From Neocallimastix lanati (nom. inval.) (Eukaryota > Neocallimastigomycota > Neocallimastigomycetes > Neocallimastigales > Neocallimastigaceae): a stretch of DNA of 27,500 nucleotides. The stretch spans positions 3,357,501-3,385,000 of the forward strand of contig JACVTC010000003.1 in NCBI GenBank assembly GCA_016946835.1, in the 5' to 3' direction. Both the position numbers and the translations under genes were made by a program. How positions within the stretch are numbered: the stretch's first letter is position 1; each line of letters opens with the position of its first letter. A model generated the notes under the pieces. That model searched no databases. It was not told the DNA's origin and saw only the letters and a program-made list of their open reading frames with translations. Positions 9,962 through 19,120 of the stretch are shown here, in pieces.

Positions 9962-12684
9962 TATTACATAATCTTCTTAAAATTATTATTGAAATCGATA
10001 ATGGTTTATTTAAAATTTTAACAAACTCTAATGATAATAATAAAATAGTAAGTAAGAATAAAAACAAAAAGATAATTGAAAATTATTTAGTAGAACCTGC
10101 CAATGATAAATTAAAAAAATTTATATGGCATAATAGGTTTTTACATTATGATATAAAATATTTACAAGATAAAATTAAAAACATCAATGTTTCATTAAAA
10201 ACGTGTAAGGATTGCAATGTATCTAAAATTAATAAACTGCCTAATAAAACCAGTAATCTTAGAGCAAAATCCAGAGGAGACTTAATTTATAGTGACTTGC
10301 TCGAATTCAATAAAGGTAACAAAGGTATTGAAGGAGTAAATGGCGAAAATTATTCTATCATCTTTGTTGATGATTTTTCAAGGAAAATTTGGATATATAA
10401 CATTGTGAGCAAAAGAGAAGTTGGTAACATAGTTACTAAATTCTTTAATTATTTGAAGAATCATTTTGATCTGGACATCAAATATTTCAAAACTGACGGT
10501 GCACCAGAATATAGTACACCATTATTAAACGAACTATATGACAAACATGGAACCATACACCTTACCACTGCGCCGAAAAATCCTGAGGAACTAGGAAGGT
10601 CAGAAAGGAATAATAGATCTCTCGAAAACTGTATAAAAACAATACTTAGATATTCAAACCTAAATCTTAAATACTGGCCATATGCCATAAAAAATGCAGT
10701 AGATATTAAAAATATAATACCACATAAAGGTATCAATAATAAAATACCTGACTTAGAATGGTATGGTCCTCACCATAATATCAGGTACGATAAATTAAGA
10801 GCTTTTGGTTGTTTTGCCACCTATGATAGACAAGAAAATGCAAACAAACTACATATATTCAAGAAATTCGGAATAAATCTAGGTAGAGCAGAAAATGCAA
10901 ATGCTTATAAAATCCTGGACATACAAAATGGAACCATATATTTAAGGAGAAATGTAGAATTTTATGAAACCAAATTTATTAAAACTAAAGATATTGATAT
11001 ATTTAACATTAATAAAGAAATAATTTCAGACAACATAGAAGATTTAATTAATGTTGAATTTTATCAAGGCCTAATCCTTGAAGATCTTATTGATGAATTT
11101 GAAAATAATGAAAATGTAGAAAAGAATAATGAAATTAATATTACTGAAGAAAATATTGACAATAACAATTATAATGAGAATACAAATTCTAATAAAAATG
11201 AAGACATTGTTAATAAACAAAATAATGATGAGGATGATATTATTTCAAGTAGCGAATATGAACCGCTAAATATCAGATTAAATAAAATAAAAGAGAACAA
11301 TAATGAAGAAATTAAAAATAATAATTATATAAGTGGTACAGAAAGCGACATAGAAAGTAACTATAATACATCCAGCGATGAATTAGTACCATTAAATATC
11401 AGAAAAATGAAAAGAAAGATAGTCTCATCCTCTAATGATGAAGATAATCAAAATCACAAACGTATTGAAAAGGACCCAAATATAATAGGTGAAGCTAACC
11501 ATGCTGAAATATGGAATAATTTGCCAGAAATAAATTCAAAAGAAGTTTTCATTCCTAGTAATATACAAGAAGCACTGAGAAGCAAGTTTAAAACTTATTG
11601 GATAATTGCACTATACGGTCTAAAACAGGCAGGCAGACTTTGGTATGAAGAAATTAATAATACATTAATTAATAAATTAGGATTTAATAAAACATATGCC
11701 GATAGTAACATCTATTATAAAATCATTAATGATAATGAAAAAGTGATCATAGGTCTATACGTAGACGATATGATCATCATAGGAAACATTAGTAATATCC
11801 AAAACACCATAAAGGAAATAAAATATGTATACACTGTTTCAAAATCAGAAGAAATAGATAGTATATTAGGGATTAAAATTACAAAAACTAACATAGGAGA
11901 ATACACTATGGATCAGTCAAAGTATATCATTAATAAATTAAACGAATATAATATTAAAGAAGAGAAAAATAATCCATATTCAGAAATAACTGATAGTGAT
12001 CTAAACAAACAAAAGATAGATCCCACTAAATATAGATCAGCAATAGGATCACTAATTCACTTAGCAAGATGCACTAGACCAGATATTAGCGAAACAATAA
12101 GTAAACTATCAACTAAAAGGAACAACCCCACTATTAAAGATTGGAAAATGTTATTAAATGTTTTTAAATATTTAAATAAGACTAAGAACTTTTATTTAAG
12201 ATTTGACGATAAAGAAGACATTATAGCTTACTCAGATGCAAGCTTTGGACCAAAAGAAGATGACAATAATGCAAAATCAACTACTGGATACATAATATAT
12301 ATTGGAAGTGCACCTGTATGTTGGAGATCAAAAAAGCAAAAATTCACAGCTAGAAGTACTACTGAAGCTGAGTTCAATGCAACTGCAGATCTAATCGAAA
12401 AGATCATTTGGTTAAATAATTTAAATAAAGAATTAGAAGGGAGAGTTTTATTATGTCAAACATTCTGTGATAACCTTAGTAATATAAAAATATTAACTAA
12501 TGAAAAAAGAACTAATTCGTCAAGACACTTTGATATAGATTATTCTTATGTAATGGATTATATAAAGGAGGACTTTATCAACATCTCTTATATCAATTCC
12601 AACAATATGTTAGCAGATATTCTAACTAAAAGAATCAGTAAGGACTCTTTTAATTACTTTATTGATAACACTTTTTATTATTAA
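9952..12684 (+). CDS. Copia Pol fragment: integrase, part RT, RNase H
   Basis: The 910-codon open frame has the GAG-pre-integrase HHCC zinc finger (H60, H65, C85, C88), then the integrase core with D115, D182 in TDGAPEY and E218 in SERNN. An Asn/Glu-rich linker with the repeated motif EYEPLNIR/ELVPLNIR follows (about 380-490). The reverse transcriptase resumes at ALYGLKQAG (553-561) and keeps YVDD (603-606). The RNase H has YSDASF (D762) and ends with the usual NNMLADILTK segment. Between RSKFKTYWI and ALYGLKQ about 100 residues normal for the family are absent, including the fingers and the motif-A aspartate. Gag and protease are also missing, yet no stop or frameshift is present. The protein should not polymerise DNA. 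Confidence 0.88.
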   Translation: MKLLLHNLLKIIIEIDNGLFKILTNSNDNNKIVSKNKNKKIIENYLVEPANDKLKKFIWHNRFLHYDIKYLQDKIKNINVSLKTCKDCNVSKINKLPNKTSNLRAKSRGDLIYSDLLEFNKGNKGIEGVNGENYSIIFVDDFSRKIWIYNIVSKREVGNIVTKFFNYLKNHFDLDIKYFKTDGAPEYSTPLLNELYDKHGTIHLTTAPKNPEELGRSERNNRSLENCIKTILRYSNLNLKYWPYAIKNAVDIKNIIPHKGINNKIPDLEWYGPHHNIRYDKLRAFGCFATYDRQENANKLHIFKKFGINLGRAENANAYKILDIQNGTIYLRRNVEFYETKFIKTKDIDIFNINKEIISDNIEDLINVEFYQGLILEDLIDEFENNENVEKNNEINITEENIDNNNYNENTNSNKNEDIVNKQNNDEDDIISSSEYEPLNIRLNKIKENNNEEIKNNNYISGTESDIESNYNTSSDELVPLNIRKMKRKIVSSSNDEDNQNHKRIEKDPNIIGEANHAEIWNNLPEINSKEVFIPSNIQEALRSKFKTYWIIALYGLKQAGRLWYEEINNTLINKLGFNKTYADSNIYYKIINDNEKVIIGLYVDDMIIIGNISNIQNTIKEIKYVYTVSKSEEIDSILGIKITKTNIGEYTMDQSKYIINKLNEYNIKEEKNNPYSEITDSDLNKQKIDPTKYRSAIGSLIHLARCTRPDISETISKLSTKRNNPTIKDWKMLLNVFKYLNKTKNFYLRFDDKEDIIAYSDASFGPKEDDNNAKSTTGYIIYIGSAPVCWRSKKQKFTARSTTEAEFNATADLIEKIIWLNNLNKELEGRVLLCQTFCDNLSNIKILTNEKRTNSSRHFDIDYSYVMDYIKEDFINISYINSNNMLADILTKRISKDSFNYFIDNTFYY

Positions 12685-12707
12685 TTATTATTATGAAATT
12701 TTATTTT

Positions 12708-12717
12708 GAGGGGGGAG
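12708..12717 (+). other. Polypurine tract
   Basis: GAGGGGGGAG lies directly against the TG of the 3' LTR. It is the expected primer for plus-strand DNA synthesis and one of the few G runs in this part of the window. Confidence 0.85.
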
Positions 12718-13006
12718 TGTTAGATTTTTCAAACTAAAATTCCTTCTCTAAAATTAATAATAAAAATTTTTTTCTATATGAAATTATAAAGTTATATTAA
12801 AAACTTAATTTATTATAAATTTAAATTTAATAATTTCACTTTAAGTATTATATTAAAATGGCTTAGATAAAATAAATTTTTTACTTTAATTATTATAATA
12901 AAAGGTCCTTCCTATAAAGGATATATATGACAGAAGAAAGAATTATAAAACTAAAATAAAGTGAAATATCATATTTTTTACAATAATAAAATAATTATAT
13001 AATTAA

Positions 13007-13044
<38 letters not shown>

Positions 13045-13346
13045 TATATAAATACATATGTAGTTTCATTTTTTTAAAAATAGAAGACAGAAAGAAAAAA
13101 AAAAAAAAAAAGAGAAATTTGTTTTTTTGTAAAATATAACGAGAGAAGTTATATTTATAAAAGAAAAGTGTATTTTTAATAAATAAAAGTAAACAAAAGA
13201 AAAATTTTATTTTTTGTGTTATTAAATTTATTATTATTACAGATAATAATAAATTTTTGTATTAAATTTTATATTAAATAAAGTTTTATTAAAAAATAAA
13301 ATTTCTGTACACCATTGAGCTTTATTAGCAGGGCTTATTTCTAAAA
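12718..13346 (+). repeat. 3' LTR of the copia element, 629 bp
   Basis: It starts TGTTAGATTT next to the polypurine tract and ends TTTCTAAAA next to the TTAGT duplication. The expected terminal inverted repeat would end TTTCTAACA, so the last CA appears mutated to AA. The LTR carries a TATATATGA box near 12920, an A run of about 30 nt near 13011-13040, and AATAAA-like signals downstream. Confidence 0.75.
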
Positions 13347-13351
13347 TTAGT
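13347..13351. repeat. Right 5-bp target duplication of the copia element
   Basis: TTAGT matches 9883-9887. The sequence that follows (TATATTATCTATATATT) continues the R repeat where the left flank stopped. Confidence 0.75.
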
Positions 13352-13536
13352 TATATTATCTATATATTATTATTTTATATTTATATGTAAAATCATCCAA
13401 AGTAATAACGACCTTCATATAATTTATTAAACTGAGGTTGATTTTGGTTATTTTTCTAGGATAAGAAAATATTAGTATTAATAAAAAGGATAATTATACA
13501 AGTAAAAATTATTATCACATAAAAGTCCCGCATATA
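13347..13536. repeat. Right part of dispersed repeat R (copy 1)
   Basis: It matches 17267-17485 with small gaps. The best block shares GAGGTTGATTTTGGTTATTT followed by TTCTAGGATAAGAAAATATT. I do not recognise the family, and no coding potential is apparent. Confidence 0.8.
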
Positions 13537-13878
13537 AAAAAAAATTGGTGGAAATATCCTGGGGATGCGTACTTCTAGAGTTATTTTTTTTTTTTTAGGA
13601 TTTTATATATATAGAAATTAATTTTGTTGTTGGAAATAATAATAAATGAGCATTATATAAGATATTTTTATTTATTTTATAGATAAATTTTTATTAATAA
13701 ATGCGTATTTTTTTTTTTTTTTTTTTTTTTAAAAAAAATTATTGAATTTAAAATACTTAAAAAAAAAAAAAAAAAAAAGATTTCATCTGGTATCCGAATC
13801 CTAGAGGAAGGACCTAAAAAAATTCTAAAAATTAACCTTTTTCCTTACAAAACATTAAATTATTTTCAAGTAATATTT

Positions 13879-13911
<33 letters not shown>

Positions 13912-14420
13912 AAATAAAATAAAAAAAAAAAAACATTTTTGTTTTATCAATTTAAAAATGGGGTTCAAATTGAAGGTAGAAAAAAAAAAAAAAAAAAAAT
14001 ACAAATAATTATCATCTAAATAAAATTTTCACACATTTTATCCATTAAAATCAAAAGAATATGAATATGCGAATCGATTCATTCATTTTATTTTTTATAT
14101 ATATGTATATATATACAACTATTAATTATAACTGTTATAATAACTAATATTACTATTACTAATTAATTACTATCAATCTAAATAAATTGAAGACTTGATC
14201 GTTTTTTTTTTTTTTTTTTTTTTTATTATTTTATTCTGGTCTGAATTCCCAGTTGTTGTTGTTTTTTTTTTAAGTCAAAAAAAAAAAAAAAAATTTTTTA
14301 AAAATATAATTTAAAGTATTATATAGGAGTAATTTTACATGAATATATTTACTAATAATTATTTTACATGAATTTCGATTTTAAAATTTTTTTAAAGTAT
14401 TAAAAAAAAAAAAAAAAAAA
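13537..14420. other. Mixed AT-rich spacer with small GC-richer islands
   Basis: There is no gene. GC-richer patches lie at 13549-13580 and 13780-13815, the latter reading TCTGGTATCCGAATCCTAG. They are separated by A or T runs of 20-35 nt (for example 13707-13730 and 13880-13909). These may be decayed element fragments. Confidence 0.45.
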
Positions 14421-14852
14421 ATAAAATCTATCTATAGGATACATGTTTTTAATTATATATATTATTTGACTAATTTTTTCTAAAGTTAAAAAATATAATA
14501 TAAATAGAGTTGATATGGATAATACTATGGATAGTCATATAAATTTTGATAAGATTATTAATAATAATAAATTTTTATATTGATATTTAATAAATTATCG
14601 ATATCGTTAAGAATATGGATATAAGTAAAAGGTAGATTCATTTTAATTTCGATTTCAGTTGTTCTTTGTTTAAAAAAAAAAAAATTTTTTAATTAATATT
14701 TAAGAACAGTTAAAATTTGATTCTGGTTTCCCGAGAAGGCTTCTAAAAAGAGTGGATATCCTTTTCCACTTGGATTAAGTATTGGATTATCCTTTCTATA
14801 TAATGTTTGACGTTTGTCTAAGAAAAAAATTTTTTTTTTTTTTTTTTTTTTT
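14421..14852. repeat. Repeat A, copy 1
   Basis: About 430 bp, nearly identical to 15019-15458. It starts ATAAAATCTATCTATAGGAT and ends in GACGTTTGTCTAAG plus an A/T homopolymer. On the minus strand a stretch of about 40 codons is open (containing NPSGKGYPLFLEAFSGNQ), but no family is recognised. Confidence 0.85.
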
Positions 14853-14867
14853 GGAATATTAAAATGA

Positions 14868-15018
14868 AGAGGGTGTCATGATGTCAGATTTTAAGAGTGA
14901 GTGAGTTGGCATTTAAGGAGGGAGTGGGGGAGGTGGGAGTATAGAGAGGTACATAGAGTTTAGTTTATTCTTGAAAAAAAAAAAAAAAGAAAGACTTATT
15001 ACTTAATAAAATAAAAAA
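14868..15018. repeat. Repeat C, copy 1
   Basis: About 150 bp, shared with 15953-16116. It starts AGAGGGTGTCATGATGTCAG, holds a G-rich GGAGGGAGTGGGGGAGGTGG patch and ends in an A run and ATTACTTAATAAAATA. Confidence 0.85.
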
Positions 15019-15427
15019 ATAAAATCTATCTATAGGATACATGTTTTTAATTATATATATTATTTGACTAATTTTTTCTAAAGTTAAAAAATATAATATA
15101 AATAGAGTTGATATGGATAATACTATGGATAGTCATATAAATTTTGATAAGATTATTAATAATAATAAATTTTAATATTGATATTTAATAAACTATTGAT
15201 ATCGATAAGAATATGGATATTAGTAAAAGGTAGATTCATTTTAATTTCGATATCAGTTGTTCTTTGTTTAAAAAAAAAAAAAAAAATTTTTTTTAATTAA
15301 TATTTAAGAACAGTTAAAATTTGATTCTGGTTTCCCGAGAAGGCTTCTAAAAAGAGTGGATATCCTTTTCCACTTGGATTAAGTATTGGATTATCCTTTC
15401 TATATAATGTTTGACGTTTTTCTAAAA

Positions 15428-15458
<31 letters not shown>
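15019..15458. repeat. Repeat A, copy 2
   Basis: This direct copy of 14421-14852 shows only scattered substitutions and homopolymer length changes. It follows C copy 1 without a gap, so the order is A1-C1-A2. Confidence 0.85.
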
Positions 15459-15721
15459 CTAAATTTCTTCTTCTTCTTCTTCTTCTTCCTCATTATTAAA
15501 CTATAATTGGTGATGGAAGGTTGTTGTTGTTGTTGTTGTTGTTGTTGTCGAGCACTTCCAAAAAGTTATCTTCAAAGTAATGATTTTTTCAAGTTCAGGA
15601 TACAAAAAATGAATTATTGAATGAATACGAAAGGTTTTTTTTTTTTTTTTTTTTTATTGGATTAAGTATTTCCAATTTTTTTTAGGGGGAGGGAAGATCT
15701 GTTATAAAGTCTATTGAAGAC

Positions 15722-15759
<38 letters not shown>

Positions 15760-15816
15760 AATGGGATTTCAAGTGGTTGAAGGAATCCAATAATATAAAG
15801 GTTTTAATGTCGAGAA

Positions 15817-15859
<43 letters not shown>

Positions 15860-15952
15860 TACGACAAACAAGTTTCACAGGAAACAAAATATAATCTTTA
15901 GTGTCATCAGTTAGCGGAGAGAGAGAGAGAGAGTAGACCATCATAAAAAAAA
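15459..15952. other. Segment X between A2 and C2
   Basis: This region lies between A2 and C2 and has no counterpart between A1 and C1. It holds (TTC)n at about 15465-15487, (GTT)n at about 15522-15548, A35 at 15723-15757, T39 at 15819-15857 and (GA)n at about 15917-15933. On the minus strand short frames read like decayed coding sequence (YPELEKIIT, then in another frame EDNFLEVLD followed by poly-Asn). Too little remains to name a protein. Confidence 0.5.
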
Positions 15953-16116
15953 AGAGGGTGTCATGATGTCAGATTTTAAGAGTGAGTGAGTTGGCATATA
16001 AGGAGGGGGTGGGGAAGTGGGAGTATAGAGAGATACATAGAGTTTAGTTTATTCTTGAAAAAAAAAAAAAAAAAAAAGAAAAACATATTACTTAATAAAA
16101 TAAAAAAAAAAAAAAA
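15953..16116. repeat. Repeat C, copy 2
   Basis: Direct copy of 14868-15018, differing mainly in homopolymer lengths and a few G/A changes in the G-rich patch. Confidence 0.85.
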
Positions 16117-16166
16117 CAACTTTGATTTTTTTTTGGATGTTTTAGGAAATAGGGAGGGGGGGAGGA

Positions 16167-16214
<48 letters not shown>

Positions 16215-16339
16215 TTTCAAGGTAGCTTTAAAAATATCTCTGTAGGAAGTTCCATCTCATCTTCTTGACATTCAAGAAAGAATTATAAAGAATTTTTATT
16301 TTTTTTTATCAGTGAAATTCAAAGTGATAGAAAAGTTTT

Positions 16340-16473
16340 TTAGGGTGAAAGATTGTAATTTTTGCCGGTAGGGATTTTTTGAATATCTATGTCTAAGTCA
16401 TTGGAAACAAAAGTAGAGAATATATTTGGAATAACAGAACAATTAGAAAATACAATGATTTGATTTAAAAGAA

Positions 16474-16520
<47 letters not shown>

Positions 16521-16719
16521 GAAGCAAAGTTAATAGTGGGATTATGAGTAGTAAGCCATTCTATACCATGAATAGCGCAGTAAGAAGGAAGAATCCACAA
16601 TGTAGAATTTTTGTTTTGCATATATGCTTTTCATATTTAATTTAATTGAGATGGGGAAAGTTTCTCCAAGGATAGGTTGATCGCCTCCTGTTCCTGAGAC
16701 TTTAGGGAAGTTGGTTTTA
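16340..16719 (-). pseudogene. Ty3/gypsy-type protease remnant, frameshifted
   Basis: Two minus-strand frames carry successive parts of a retroviral-like aspartic protease region. The upstream frame (about 16719-16600) reads SGTGGDQPILGETFPISIKL and then KQKFYIV. The downstream frame (16340-16621) reads ILPSYCAIHGIEWL followed by THNPTINF, matching the ILG-x-x-WL-x-x-HNP-x-I-x-W signature found after the gypsy protease core. A frameshift lies between them. A 44-nt T run (16476-16519) adds a poly-Lys insert, and the catalytic DSG/DTG end is missing. No reverse transcriptase follows. Confidence 0.6.
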
Positions 16720-16740
16720 TAATATTATCTAATTATTATA

Positions 16741-16777
<37 letters not shown>

Positions 16778-17045
16778 TTTCAAAAAAAAAAAAAAATTTT
16801 TTTATTAATACAAAATTGTCAAGATTTAGTTAAACTTTGTAAAAATAATTTTTATAATATATTGCCTATTTATTATTGAATATTTCAATAACTTCTAGAA
16901 TTAAGGTAAATAATTAATTCAAATATTTATTATTTTTTAATTATTTCTTTATTACAGCTAATTTATAGCTCTTATTGAGAATTGTTCTCGTAGAGAGAAA
17001 AATTCTAACTTAGCGATAAATGAGCAATTTTTAGCAAGGGCATTT
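16720..17045. other. AT-rich spacer with (TA)n tract
   Basis: A (TA)n run lies at about 16746-16774. The part at 16960-17045 is slightly GC-richer and may belong to the R repeat or another decayed element. No gene is seen. Confidence 0.45.
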
Positions 17046-17485
17046 TTGATATGAAACAAATATGTGTAATAGCATATTTATATATTTAATAATAATTATT
17101 AAATATTGAAATTTATAATCTTTTTGATAAAGTACGAAGTTCAGGTTCGGTTCTTTTAAGGTTTATTCTTTTTATATGGGGGATATAATTTATATGTGTT
17201 TTATTATAAAAATTATTTTATTTAAAAATTTATTTATTTAGAAGAATTACATTTACATATCATTATTAGTTATAGTATCTATCTATTATTATTACATATT
17301 TAGTTTATTTATTAAACTATAATTTTTATAATATGTAAAATAATCCTAAGTAATAAACGATCCTTTGTGTAATTTATTAAATGGAGGTTGATTTTGGTTA
17401 TTTTTCTAGGATAAGAAAATATTAATATTAATAAAAAGATTAATTATACAAATTAAAAATTAATAATATATAAAAAGACCCACAT
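17046..17485. repeat. Dispersed repeat R, copy 2 (uninterrupted)
   Basis: It matches the two flanks of the copia element (9589-9668 and 13347-13536) in the same order and orientation, and preserves the empty insertion site ATTATTAGTTATAG near 17266-17279. Its middle section (about 17123-17255) is poorly conserved in copy 1. Confidence 0.7.
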
Positions 17486-17714
17486 ATCAATAAAAAATCA
17501 CATAACTTTTTTTTAATATAGGTATTGTTTTAGCATAGTACAAAAACAATATCAGCAACCAAACTGCATTTAAAGCAGTTTGATATTAAAACAGTTTCTT
17601 GCGGCTACTATATATATAAATATAAAACATATGCATTTATATATTAAATAAATATAAGTACTAAATATGCTAATTTAAATACATACTTAGCATATACAAG
17701 TATAAATTGTTATA

Positions 17715-17745
<31 letters not shown>

Positions 17746-19120
17746 ACTACTGTTATTAAGTTTACAAATAGATTAGTTAGTTAATTGATATAATAGCAGT
17801 TGCATATTATATTCATTAAACTATATATACAAACATAAACAAATATTAGATAAACATAAACAAATATTAGAAAAACAAGACGCTGCATTAACATTAAATA
17901 AATTGATCTCAGTTATTACAGTATTTTTTTTTTTTTTTTTTTTTTTTTAACATATATTAGCAGTAATATATAGTTATTAAAAATAATAATATCAATATAG
18001 GCATATATTTATTAAATGTTTTTAGTATATGCATTATATTATTCCAATATATATTCTGCGGCATATATTATTCAAATAATATCAGTATCAGCAACTAGTT
18101 AAAACAATAACATATTGTATATATATTTATATTAATTTATATTTAATAAATACAATTATAATGGTAATAGAGACATCTCTTCCAAGTCTAAAGGGAAGAA
18201 AAAAAAAAATATAAAAAAAAAAAAAAATATAAAAAAAAAAAAAAAAAAATAAAAAAAAAAAAAAAATAAAAAAAAAAAAAAAATAAAAATAAAAGAGAAA
18301 AATAAATAATTAAAAAAAAAAAAAAAGATATTACAGTTTCATTTATATTTAATATTACAATATTAAAACAATGATTAGAAAATAATTTAAATAATAATCA
18401 TAAATTTTAAAGAATAATACCGTAAATTATAAATAATTTACAAAGATTTCGATTTTTTTTTTTTTTTTTTATAAAATTTCGATTTTACTAATTTCATTTC
18501 CAAAAATAAAAAAAAAAAAGTTCTCTATTCATTAAAAACTATAATAGAATATCATAATTTATATGTAATAAAATAATAATAAAAATATTGATATGATACT
18601 GATATTGATGGGTAAAAGGTTCCCATTATTAAATTATTTTCAACTAGAGTTTAAAGTAAATTTTTATATTTTATAATAAGAAAATTTTATTTTTTTTATT
18701 TTTTTTATTTTTTTTATTTTTTTGATTTTTATATTATTTTATTAATTAATAATGATTGTTAGCGTAATAAAACAACATTATAATCTTAATAGCTAAAAAT
18801 GTAAATAATAATTATAATAATAATTAAAAGTGATATTCATAATAAATAAATAAATTAATAAATAAATAATTTAAAAAAAACGATGAAATATAATTATATT
18901 GATAAGTATTTATGTTATGCATTGTTGTATATTTTAAGAGGAAAATAAAGAAAAAAAAAAAAAAAAAAAAGATCCATAAAATCTTTTTTTTTTTATTTTT
19001 TTATTTTTTTTTATTTTTATTTTATTTTATTTTTTTTTTTGATATTATGTTTTTAATATATCTATAAATATATATATTAAAGGTTAGAAAGTGAAAAGAA
19101 AAGAAAAAAAAAAAGATTAA
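17486..19120. other. Spacer with paired hairpins
   Basis: Two adjacent inverted repeats are seen. GGTATTGTTTT pairs with AAAACAATATC (17521-17553, 11 bp with one wobble). CAAACTGC pairs with GCAGTTTG (17560-17582). A plus-strand stretch of about 50 codons near 17780-17930 has a direct repeat KHKQIL but no recognised family. A-rich (AAAAAT)n runs fill 18200-18320, and (TTTTTTTTA)n runs lie near 18690-18722. An ATG near 18608 opens only about 24 codons. No gene is called. Confidence 0.45.

Larger units (their letters stand above)
9888..13346 (+). mobile_element. Internally deleted Ty1/copia retrotransposon
   Basis: The element runs from TGTTAGA at 9888 to the 3' LTR end at 13346 and has TTAGT duplications on both sides. 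Only about 40-75 bp of the 5' LTR remain. The rest of that LTR, the primer-binding site, gag and protease are missing, and the polyprotein frame starts just before the integrase. A polypurine tract and a full 3' LTR are kept. Integrase precedes reverse transcriptase, as in Ty1/copia. The lesions make it non-autonomous. Confidence 0.85.

Noticed and set aside
10461-10736. Minus-strand frame inside the copia element
   Set aside because: Shadow of the integrase coding strand.
11715-11906. Minus-strand frame inside the copia reverse transcriptase
   Set aside because: Shadow of the coding frame with only hydrophobic bias.
12903-13814. 11-nt inverted match AGGTCCTTCCT (12903) and AGGAAGGACCT (13804)
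   Set aside because: The match does not extend beyond the word, so it is too short to claim a terminal inverted repeat.
15662-16225. Poly-Lys/poly-Phe frames on both strands
   Set aside because: They are openings created by A and T homopolymers within repeat segments X and C.
18608-18675. Possible first exon MGKRFPLLNYFQLEFK with a GTAAAT donor
   Set aside because: No downstream exon or family could be found to join it.
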